A DNA stretch of 64,000 nt from positions 62,001-126,000 of the forward strand of contig NZ_JQGC01000001.1 in assembly GCF_000743575.1 (NCBI RefSeq), given 5' to 3'. This stretch comes from Devosia riboflavina. Its GTDB lineage: Bacteria; Pseudomonadota; Alphaproteobacteria; Rhizobiales; Devosiaceae. Both the position numbers and the translations under genes were made by a program. The notes below the pieces were generated by a model, which saw only the letters and a program-made list of their open reading frames with translations, did not search any database and was not told where the DNA came from. Positions 1 to 6,962 of the stretch are shown here, piece after piece (position 1 is the stretch's first letter; each line of letters starts with the position of its first letter).

Positions 1-2078
1 TCGAGGTCCTGGCCGACGAGGCTTTCCAGGTTCAGATTAGCCGCAGTGATCGGGCGCTCGTTGCCGTTCTTGTCCTTGGCCTGAATCTGGATCGAGGACG
101 AACCGGATTCATTGAAGGTGATCGTCAGCTTGTCGCCGCGGAGCAGGTTGATACCGTTGAACGAAGAGTCATCGGCAAACTTGTCGAGCTGGTCACGCAG
201 GTCGTTGAACTGCTTGGCCAGGTTGTCACGGATGACGTTGCCGGCGATCTTGTGCTGGGTCGGTGCACCGACGCCTGCGCCGTCCTTGTCGAACTCGACG
301 TCGAGCTGCTGGGTCGAGAGGTTCTCGATACGCAGCTTGCCGTTGTCGTTCGAAGCACGGATCTTGCCGGCTGTAGCGGCGTTGCGGTTGATCTCTTCGA
401 CGAACTGGTCGACCGTGTTGGACGACTTGTAGGCCGAAACCGCTTCCTTGCCAGTCGAGACATTGTCCGTGCCGAACAGGGCGACGTTCTTGCCCGAAAC
501 GGCCAGCGTCTTGCCTTCAGGATTGTTGGCAGTGAACACCAGCTTGTCGTCAGCGTCGAACGAAGCAGTCACATCGTTGATACCGGCGGCCTTGAGCTGA
601 TTGTTGATCAGGTCAAGCTGGTTGGTCTTGTCGTAGGGCGAACCGTCGCGACCCACAACGTTGATATCCGCCGACTTGTCACCGTAGGTCACGGTGAACT
701 TGTGCGATGCGGCCTCAACGGTCTTTACGTGAGCGCCATTGGTACCATTGGTACTGGTAACAGTGATGCCGGTGGTGTCGGCAGGCGTGTTGGTAAAGGT
801 CGTGACGCCCGGATTCGCGGTCAGGCCCGTGAAGCCGATCGTGGCCGCAGCCTGGCCTTCGCCCGCCGTCTTGTTGGTCAGCGTGAAGGTATCGGTAGCA
901 GCGTCGTAGGTCGCCGAGTAGCGAGCGTTCAAGGTGGCATTGCCAGTGATGGCAGCGACCAGGTTGCCGCCCACGGCGTCGGCGTTGGCACCGCCAACAG
1001 CGCCAAGGTCGACGCCGTCGATCTGGATCGTACCGGCCGTAGCGTCAGCACCCGTCAAAACGATCGAGTTGCTGGAGTTGCTTGCGCCGGTCTGGTTGAG
1101 ACCGCTGATCGAGGGAGCATTCTGGTTGGGCTCGGCCGAGCGCAGAGTGATCTTCTGCGTGGTGGCGTCGGCGACAACCGTGTAGCCGCCATCCTTGGCC
1201 TTGTCTTCCAGCGACTTGACGAAGTCGGTGAACGAAGCACCGCCATTGCTGATCTGCTGGCCGCCAACGGTGACGGTGCCGGCATGAGTAGCATTGTAGG
1301 TGAAGGACGTTTCGCCGTAGGTAGCGGCATTCACGCCAGACACAAACTCAACGACCGGCGACGCCTTGGTCTTGTCGTTGTTTTCGATGATCACCTGGTT
1401 GGTGGTGGTGTCCTGGGTCACGGTGTAACCCGAGCCAGCGCCAAGGGCGGTGGTGATGGCCGCTGCCAGTGCGGTTTCGTCAGCGATAGCGCCGGCAGCG
1501 AGCGTGATTTCGCGGCCGTCGATCTTGATCTTTTCGCCGCCATCCCAGTTGCCAGCGGCATTGAACTGGATCAGGGCGCGGGCGCCGGCGCCCTGGCCGG
1601 TTGCCGCGGCGGAGGTCGCTGCATCACCATAAGCAGCATCGAACGACACCGTGGCCTTTTCGCCACCGGTCGCCGACTGCAGCTTGACTTCGTACCCTTC
1701 TGGGAACTGGCCGCCGGAGAGCTTCAGGGTGCTGTCCTTACCGACTTCATAATTGTCGGTCTGGAACGACTTATCCTGGCGAGCCTGACGCAGGGTCGAC
1801 TGCATGGACTCGATATTCTTGGTGATCGCGGTGATGCCCTTGTCGGCAGCCTCGATGACCTTGATGCCCGACGCCATCGAGTCGAGCAGGTTGCTCATGT
1901 CGGCGGCGCGGCTGTTGAGAGCCGAAGCGGTGAAGAAGTTGGACGGGTTGTCCAGAGCAGAGTTCACCTTGTTGCCGGTGGCAAGACGGTTCTGCGTCTT
2001 GTTCATCATTTCGGCGGTGTTCTGCAGGCTCAGAAGGTTCGAGCGAACGGCCTTCGAGAGAGAGATATCGGAACCCAT
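1..2078 (-). CDS. Flagellin, large, 3' end outside window (partial)
   Basis: Structural subunit of the flagellar filament, exported through the flagellar type III apparatus. The ATG at 2078 has a GAAGGAAAG ribosome-binding site 8 bases upstream. The N-terminus (MGSDISLSKAVRSNLLSLQN, then a TQNRLATGNKVNSALDNP stretch) is the conserved D0/D1 coiled-coil start of alphaproteobacterial flagellins. The reading frame stays open for 692 codons to the window edge. The conserved C-terminal D1 segment (FNGINLLRGD, then FNESGSSSIQIQ) is reached at about codons 635-665, so about 100 residues including D0 probably lie outside. The middle, about codons 130-560, is Thr/Ala/Gly/Asn-rich and low in aromatics, as in surface-exposed hypervariable D2/D3 domains. 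The expected total near 750-800 residues is about twice that of the short rhizobial flagellins. No neighbouring flagellar gene is visible. Confidence 0.93.
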   Translation of the reverse strand, partial: MGSDISLSKAVRSNLLSLQNTAEMMNKTQNRLATGNKVNSALDNPSNFFTASALNSRAADMSNLLDSMASGIKVIEAADKGITAITKNIESMQSTLRQARQDKSFQTDNYEVGKDSTLKLSGGQFPEGYEVKLQSATGGEKATVSFDAAYGDAATSAAATGQGAGARALIQFNAAGNWDGGEKIKIDGREITLAAGAIADETALAAAITTALGAGSGYTVTQDTTTNQVIIENNDKTKASPVVEFVSGVNAATYGETSFTYNATHAGTVTVGGQQISNGGASFTDFVKSLEDKAKDGGYTVVADATTQKITLRSAEPNQNAPSISGLNQTGASNSSNSIVLTGADATAGTIQIDGVDLGAVGGANADAVGGNLVAAITGNATLNARYSATYDAATDTFTLTNKTAGEGQAAATIGFTGLTANPGVTTFTNTPADTTGITVTSTNGTNGAHVKTVEAASHKFTVTYGDKSADINVVGRDGSPYDKTNQLDLINNQLKAAGINDVTASFDADDKLVFTANNPEGKTLAVSGKNVALFGTDNVSTGKEAVSAYKSSNTVDQFVEEINRNAATAGKIRASNDNGKLRIENLSTQQLDVEFDKDGAGVGAPTQHKIAGNVIRDNLAKQFNDLRDQLDKFADDSSFNGINLLRGDKLTITFNESGSSSIQIQAKDKNGNERPITAANLNLESLVGQDL

Positions 2079-2298
2079 GTGTGGTGCTTTCCTTCTGGAA
2101 ACATGAGCCGCTTCATGCAGCCCTTTTACAAATCAGAGGATTGTACGCATCACATTAAAAGCGCGTTAATGATGCGCATAGACCTACAATTAAGCAAGGA
2201 AATTTCGTAGTCATAAACCCAGCCGGACATGCGTCATCGGCGCCTGCCCCCGAAAGCGGGACGAGCCTGGGGCCAGAACTAGCGTTGGAAGCGGAAAA
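2079..2298 (-). promoter_or_regulatory. Flagellin leader and promoter region
   Basis: A 220-base gap separates the flagellin start from the 3' end of the response-regulator gene, both on the minus strand. The proximal half (about 2100-2215) is clearly AT-richer than its surroundings, as expected for a promoter and long leader. The ribosome-binding site is at 2087-2095. I cannot assign -35/-10 boxes with confidence. The distal part (2240-2280) has short GC-rich complementary blocks that could terminate the upstream gene, but there is no clean hairpin with a T tract. Confidence 0.4.
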
Positions 2299-2892
2299 TC
2301 AGGCGCCGCGATAGCGCAAGGCAAATTGAGTGCGGTTGGAGGCGTCGAATTTGCGAAGCAGGCTTTTGACATGCACCTTCACGGTGCCGACCTGCAGCTC
2401 GAGCTGCTCGGCGATTTCCTTGTCCGAAAGGCCGCGCGCCAGAAGCGAGGCCACATCCTGCTCGCGCGGCGTCAAGGGGCTCGCGTGCTGCCGCAGCAGG
2501 AGGTCGGCCGGGACGAATCGCTCGCCCGTCAGCACGAGGTTGAGCGCATTGATCAGCGCTTCCCCGGGCATGGATTTGGGCAGCCAACCGACGACACCGC
2601 GTTGCAGCGCCTCTCCGGCCACCTGCGGATCGTCGAGTCCCGAAAGAAAGGCGATGCGCAGGCCGGGCCGCCTTGTTGCCGCCATTTCCACCGCTTCAAT
2701 GCCGCTGGTGCCCGGCATGGAATAGTCCAGCAACAACAGGTCTACCGGCGCGTCGGTGGACAAATAGTCCAGGACGCTTGCGAGCGAGGAGAAAACCTGC
2801 GCCTCGATATCGGCGCCGCTAGATTCCAGCAAGAATTTAACGGCATCGGCGAAGAGCAGATGATCATCAACGAGCAGAAGTTTTCTAGACAA
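2299..2892 (-). CDS. NarL/FixJ-type response regulator (REC + LuxR HTH)
   Basis: Two-component transcriptional regulator of 197 residues. The N-terminal receiver domain (about 1-120) shows the acidic pair D9-D10, the phospho-acceptor D56 in LLLLDYSMPG, the switch residue S84 and the invariant K106. The C-terminal LuxR/GerE helix-turn-helix (about 135-195) begins LTPREQDVASLLARGLSDKE and contains the recognition segment VGTVKVHVKSLLRKF. It is head-to-head with a histidine kinase gene, with about 32 bases between the start codons, so the two are the probable cognate pair. Target genes are unknown. The flagellin gene downstream on the same strand is only a positional candidate. Confidence 0.92.
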   Translation of the reverse strand: MSRKLLLVDDHLLFADAVKFLLESSGADIEAQVFSSLASVLDYLSTDAPVDLLLLDYSMPGTSGIEAVEMAATRRPGLRIAFLSGLDDPQVAGEALQRGVVGWLPKSMPGEALINALNLVLTGERFVPADLLLRQHASPLTPREQDVASLLARGLSDKEIAEQLELQVGTVKVHVKSLLRKFDASNRTQFALRYRGA

Positions 2893-2924
2893 ATTCCTGC
2901 AAGCCCAGAAGTTTGAGAGATTTT

Positions 2925-4460
2925 ATGCGAATTTTACGAACCATGATCACGGTGATTCTTCTTGCCGCGATTTGGCTCGTATCCTTCCGTATCGCCGATC
3001 TATTTACCGTTTTCAAAACTTATTCAAGTGTGTGGTTCCTGCCCTCCGGCGTCACCATGGCCATGGTCATGGCAGCCCCCGGCTGGCTGAAACTTGTGCC
3101 CTTGCTCGCGCATCTCTCGCTCGCATCGCCACCGATGCGGCAGGTCTTCGACATCCACATCGCCAGCGATTTCGACCTGCTTCTCCACAGCATTCGAATA
3201 TATCTTATCTATGGCGGCACCGGCCTTTTCCTTACCCAGGTGATGCGGATCACCCTGCCCTTCCGGACCTGGGGCGAGGTGCAATGGTTCATCGGCGCGG
3301 CACTGGTCGCGGCCTCCGTCGCCTCTGCCGCCGGCATCGGCCAGAGCGTCCTGCTCGGCGAACTCGACCCCGCCGGCGCCCTGCCGCTGGCCGAGCCATG
3401 GTTCCTCGGCGACGCCCTCGGCGCCGTCATGGTCCCACCCATGCTGGTCCCCGCCATCATGCTGGCGCTGGGCAGGCCGCTCGGCGCCTGGCGCTGGCCC
3501 AGCCCCCGCGCCTTCGCCGTCCAGGCGCTCACCCTCTCCCTCGCCTCGCTCATCGGCGCGCTAGGCCCGACGCTCGATATCAACCTCTGGTATCTGGTGC
3601 TGCCCTCCGTGCTCGTTTTCGCTCTGCGCGGCGGCTTCGAACACGCGGCCGCCGCGGCGCTCCTCACCTGCGTCCTCACCCCTTCCGTCGCCATGATCTT
3701 TACCGGCGCCGTGGAAGTTGCCGGCCTTCCGGCGCTGCTCCTCACGACGGCCATCGCCGCCCTGCTCGTGGGCGCCGCCACCACCGAGCGCCAGCAGACC
3801 GCAGAGCGGCTGGAAGCCCAGGTCGCCCAGCGCACGGAAGAACTGGAAAAGGCCTATGAATTACAGCGCCATCTCGTGCGCTCGCTTGGCCACGATCTGC
3901 GCCAACCGGTCGAAGCGATCAACCTCACGGTTGCCGCCATCGGCGATCACAGCGACATCGCCGTGCGCAACACGGCCCTGACCCGCGTACGCCAGCTCGG
4001 CGCCGTCACCTCCGACCTTCTCACCCGCATTCTGGCCTATGCCCGGCTCGATACCGGCGACATCAAGGCCGAACTCGCGCCCCTGCCGCTCCACCAACTA
4101 CTGGACCAGTTGCGCGCCACCTATATCCCGCAGGCCCAAAAGCGCGCGCAACGCCTCGTCTGGCCCGAAACCGACATCACGGTGATTTCGGACCGCGAGC
4201 TGCTGTTCCAGATTCTCTCCAACTATCTCGACAATGCCATTCGCCTGACTCCCGAAGGCGGCACGGTCGAGTTGCGGATCGAACGGCGCGATACCGGCAT
4301 CGGCATCATCATCAAAGACGGTTTCGACCCCACCGCGCCCCATCGCTCCAGCCGCGGCGGCCTCGGTCTGCGCATCGTCTCGCAGCTCTCCGATCTCCTC
4401 GGCGCTGAAATGGTCAACGAGCCGAACCGCAAAGGCATCATCCTACCCCTAAGGGAGTAG
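2925..4460 (+). CDS. MASE1-domain sensor histidine kinase
   Basis: Membrane histidine kinase of about 511 residues. The ATG at 2925 follows a GAGAGA stretch; a TTG at 2913 in frame is the alternative start. Residues 1-290 are a polytopic MASE1-like sensor with about eight hydrophobic segments. A coiled-coil linker (RLEAQVAQRTEELEKAYELQ) leads to the H-box LGHDLRQPVEAI with phospho-acceptor H323. The catalytic domain has an N-box (NYLDNAIRLTPEGG) and a G2 box (RGGLGLRIVSQL). The G1/lid region is short and unusual: the expected D-x-G-x-G-I after the N-box strands is replaced by a KDGFDP-like stretch, with a DTGIGI motif displaced upstream. The protein is probably active but has a compact ATP lid. 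Its likely partner is the divergent response regulator. Confidence 0.88.
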   Translation: MRILRTMITVILLAAIWLVSFRIADLFTVFKTYSSVWFLPSGVTMAMVMAAPGWLKLVPLLAHLSLASPPMRQVFDIHIASDFDLLLHSIRIYLIYGGTGLFLTQVMRITLPFRTWGEVQWFIGAALVAASVASAAGIGQSVLLGELDPAGALPLAEPWFLGDALGAVMVPPMLVPAIMLALGRPLGAWRWPSPRAFAVQALTLSLASLIGALGPTLDINLWYLVLPSVLVFALRGGFEHAAAAALLTCVLTPSVAMIFTGAVEVAGLPALLLTTAIAALLVGAATTERQQTAERLEAQVAQRTEELEKAYELQRHLVRSLGHDLRQPVEAINLTVAAIGDHSDIAVRNTALTRVRQLGAVTSDLLTRILAYARLDTGDIKAELAPLPLHQLLDQLRATYIPQAQKRAQRLVWPETDITVISDRELLFQILSNYLDNAIRLTPEGGTVELRIERRDTGIGIIIKDGFDPTAPHRSSRGGLGLRIVSQLSDLLGAEMVNEPNRKGIILPLRE

Positions 4461-4536
4461 TTAAGCCTTCCTTAATACCCCCCCGCCCGCGCGCCCTTCG
4501 TCGATACATTCAAACGGGTAAGGTCCACGATTCGGA

Positions 4537-4800
4537 ATGCCCATGAACCAGTTGCCGGCCGCCACCCTCCTCGGACAAAACGTCCGGCGGCTCTGTGAAA
4601 TGCAGGGCATGAGCCTCGACGCGCTCGCTGAACGCCTTGGCTGGCCCGGTGAGAAGGTCGCCGATCTCCTCGCCTCATCGCTCGATATTGCGCTCGATCA
4701 GGTGGACGAACTCTCTGCCGCGCTTGGTGTCGCGCCGCACGAACTCTTCGACGAAGTAACCATGGCGGAAAATCAGACCCAGCAACTGCGCTACGGCTGA
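4537..4800 (+). CDS. Small helix-turn-helix protein, divergent Xre-like
   Basis: An 87-residue protein with an Xre/Cro-like layout (LLGQNVRRLCEMQGMSLDAL, then AERLGWPGEKVADLLASS) followed by a VDELSAALGVAPHELFDE helix typical of HTH_3 proteins. The recognition helix is weakly conserved, so DNA binding is less sure than for the next gene. An internal ATG two codons downstream (4543) is an equally possible start; neither has a strong ribosome-binding site. It sits 76 bases after the kinase stop and 55 bases before a second Xre-like gene on the same strand, suggesting a small regulator pair. Confidence 0.7.
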   Translation: MPMNQLPAATLLGQNVRRLCEMQGMSLDALAERLGWPGEKVADLLASSLDIALDQVDELSAALGVAPHELFDEVTMAENQTQQLRYG

Positions 4801-4855
4801 TTGCACCGCTGCCGCGCTTTGTGTAGCGTTCTCCGTGGGGGGCGCCGAAGCTTTT

Positions 4856-5125
4856 ATGGATAGTCGTGAACTTGTAGCCTGGAACATGAGGCGCCTGCGT
4901 GTCGAGCGCAAACTGTCCCAGGAAAAACTCGCCGAGCTCGCCGCGGTAGATCGCACCTATGTCAGCCGGCTCGAGCGCATGATGGAAAACCCGTCCATCG
5001 GTATTCTGGACAAGGTCGCGACCGCCCTTTCCGTCTCCATCGCCGAACTCTTCGTGCCCCCGGCACAAGATGAAGCGCGCCCAAAACCCCTCAAGGCCGG
5101 CCGCCGCCCCTCAAGCGCCTCTTGA
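4856..5125 (+). CDS. Xre-family transcriptional regulator
   Basis: An 89-residue single-domain helix-turn-helix protein. The Cro/C1-type HTH spans about residues 5-62 (AWNMRRLRVERKLSQEKLAE, LAAVDRTYVSRLERMMENPS) and ends in IGILDKVATALSVSIAELF. The ATG at 4856 is chosen because the conserved domain begins immediately after it; a GTG at 4835 is an upstream alternative. The C-terminal tail (PKPLKAGRRPSS) is basic and probably disordered. The protein resembles regulators of methylation or restriction systems, but no such genes are nearby, so the function is unassigned. It converges with the LysR gene, whose stop is two bases away. Confidence 0.8.
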   Translation: MDSRELVAWNMRRLRVERKLSQEKLAELAAVDRTYVSRLERMMENPSIGILDKVATALSVSIAELFVPPAQDEARPKPLKAGRRPSSAS

Positions 5126-5127
5126 CC

Positions 5128-6018
5128 TCAACTCAGCAGCACATCGAGAAATGCCCTCGTCGCCACCGAGAGACTGCGATGCGGCACATAAAGCGCCGAG
5201 AACGGCCGACTGCGCCCTGCGCATTCGGGCAATAGCTCGACAAGGCTCCCGCGCTCGATGCGCTCCCGTACGACAAAATCATAGCTCTGGCAGATACCCA
5301 TGCCGGCCTCGGCCAGCGATACGACACCCAGCACGTCATCGTGCAGGCTGATCGATCCCGACGGCGCCCAGTCGACCGGTTTGCCATCCATGGAAAACAG
5401 CCAGGCCCCCGGCCGCCCAGTACTCGGCATGATGAAGGGCAGACAGCGGTGCTTCGCCAAATCCTCAATCGTTGCTGGCCGGCCATGCCGCTCGACATAG
5501 TGAGGCGAAACCACCAGCCGCAAATGCGCATCTTCCAGCCTGCGCCCCACCAGGCCGCTATCGGGCAGTTCCCCGAGCCGAATGGCGATATCGATCCCCT
5601 CGGCTACGAGATCGACATTGCGATTGGTAATGCTCACATCCACCCCAACGTCCGGGTGCGCCGCCGCAAAGCGAGCCAACTTCTCCGGCAGACGAAAATG
5701 TCCATAGGTCGTTGAAACGCTCACCCGGACATGGCCGTTGAGACTGCCATCCCGCGCCTGGATTGCCCGCTCCGCGCCCTCGATAAGCGCAAAGGCCGCC
5801 TTGGCCTCTTCAAGATAGGCCTGTCCCGCCTCGGTCAGGCTCAACCGTCGCGTGGTACGCCGCAACAATTGCGCACCAAGCCGCGCCTCGAGCCGCGTGA
5901 TCGCCCGGCTCAACACCGAAGGCGTCGTGCCAAGCGCCACCGCCGCAGCGCTGATCGAGCCCTTGTCGAGCACGGTTACGAAAACTTCCACATCGCCCAG
6001 ATGGTCGAACCGCCGCAT
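5128..6018 (-). CDS. LysR-family transcriptional regulator
   Basis: A 296-residue regulator. The N-terminal winged helix-turn-helix covers about residues 5-65 (FVTVLDKGSISAAAVALGTT, PSVLSRAITRLEARLGAQLL). A linker helix and a C-terminal effector-binding domain follow (about 92-295, including VSISNRN-like and DVLGVVSLAEAGMGICQSY segments). It resembles the AaeR/DhcR-like group that often controls an adjacent divergent gene. The 115-base spacer to the DJ-1-family gene on the plus strand is the probable shared regulatory region. The inducer cannot be read from sequence. Confidence 0.9.
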   Translation of the reverse strand: MRRFDHLGDVEVFVTVLDKGSISAAAVALGTTPSVLSRAITRLEARLGAQLLRRTTRRLSLTEAGQAYLEEAKAAFALIEGAERAIQARDGSLNGHVRVSVSTTYGHFRLPEKLARFAAAHPDVGVDVSITNRNVDLVAEGIDIAIRLGELPDSGLVGRRLEDAHLRLVVSPHYVERHGRPATIEDLAKHRCLPFIMPSTGRPGAWLFSMDGKPVDWAPSGSISLHDDVLGVVSLAEAGMGICQSYDFVVRERIERGSLVELLPECAGRSRPFSALYVPHRSLSVATRAFLDVLLS

Positions 6019-6133
6019 TATTACCTCTTGGGAACAAGTAAATGCCTGACCAGCACATTTATCGCCCGCAAAGGAAAGAATAAATCCTGTTCATCACTCG
6101 AAACCGGCCAAGCGCCGTATGCAGGAGCAGACA

Positions 6134-6817
6134 ATGACGATCCCAACCAAACCGGTACTCTTCGTTCTCACCAGCCACGGCGAAAAGGGCGACACCGGCC
6201 AGAAGACCGGCTTTTATCTCGGCGAAGTCACTCATCCGCTAGCCGTGCTCGACGCCGCCGGCATCAAAGTCGACTTCGCCTCGATCCTCGGCGGCGAACC
6301 GCCGGTCGACGGTCTGGAACTCGACGACACAACCAATGCCCGCTACTGGAACGACCTGGCCTTCCGCGACGCCATTCGCACCACGGCAAAGCTCTCGGAC
6401 ACAGATCCCAGCCACTACGCCGCCATCTTCTTCGCCGGTGGCCACGGAGCCATGTGGGACCTGCCCACCAGCCCCGCCGTCGACAGTACCACCCGCGCTA
6501 TTTTTGAAGCCGGTGGAGTGGTCGCAGCAGTCTGCCACGGCCCTGCTGCTCTGGTGAACGTCAAGCTCAGCGACGGCAATTATCTCGTCGCCGGTCGCAA
6601 TGTCAGCGCCTTCACCGATTCCGAAGAACGCGCCGTCGGCCTCGACAAGACCGTGCCCTTCCTCCTGGCCAAGACGCTCACCGAACGCGGCGCCATCCAC
6701 CACCCGGCCGCGGATTGGACCTCCAAAGTGGTCGTCGATGGCCGCCTGGTAACCGGCCAGAACCCGCAATCGGCCACTGCCGTCGGCGAAAAGCTGCGGG
6801 ATTTGCTGGTCCGCTGA
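6134..6817 (+). CDS. Type 1 glutamine amidotransferase-like protein (DJ-1/PfpI, Hsp31-like)
   Basis: A 227-residue cytoplasmic DJ-1/PfpI-superfamily protein. The start at 6134 is supported by AGGAG six bases upstream; an ATG at 6119 lies before that site and is unlikely. The nucleophile elbow is AAVCHGPAAL (C134, H135), with the conserved Glu of the family at E31 (YLGEVTHP) and an AGGHG motif near 101-105 forming the oxyanion region. Length and motifs fit the Hsp31/YhbO-like group, which includes glyoxalase III/deglycase and chaperone activities; these cannot be told apart from sequence. The divergent LysR gene is the probable regulator. Confidence 0.85.
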   Translation: MTIPTKPVLFVLTSHGEKGDTGQKTGFYLGEVTHPLAVLDAAGIKVDFASILGGEPPVDGLELDDTTNARYWNDLAFRDAIRTTAKLSDTDPSHYAAIFFAGGHGAMWDLPTSPAVDSTTRAIFEAGGVVAAVCHGPAALVNVKLSDGNYLVAGRNVSAFTDSEERAVGLDKTVPFLLAKTLTERGAIHHPAADWTSKVVVDGRLVTGQNPQSATAVGEKLRDLLVR

Positions 6818-6840
6818 GAAGGCGAAGGGACACAAGAATA

Positions 6841-6884
6841 ACCTCACCCTCATTCCCCCAAGGGGGAGGGAATGAGGGTGAGGT
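6841..6884. terminator. Long palindrome between convergent genes
   Basis: A 17-base arm (6841-6857) is perfectly complementary to 6868-6884, with an inner CCCCC/GGGGG core. The element is GC-rich and lies between the convergent DJ-1-like and pbpC genes, so it can serve as a bidirectional terminator. Its CCTCACCCTCATTCCC composition looks like a dispersed repetitive extragenic palindrome. A second pyrimidine-rich block with a shorter inverted partner follows at about 6901-6935. Confidence 0.6.
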
Positions 6885-6962
6885 TTCACGGTTCTATCGT
6901 CTCCCTCCCCCTTGTGGGATCAAGGGTGGGGTAGCGGGGCACACCTAGAACGCTGCGTTCCC

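Noticed and set aside
252..2210. Long plus-strand open frame (652 codons) opposite the flagellin gene
   Set aside because: It is antisense to a clear flagellin coding sequence; composition is the complement of conserved flagellin codons and it has no recognisable domain.
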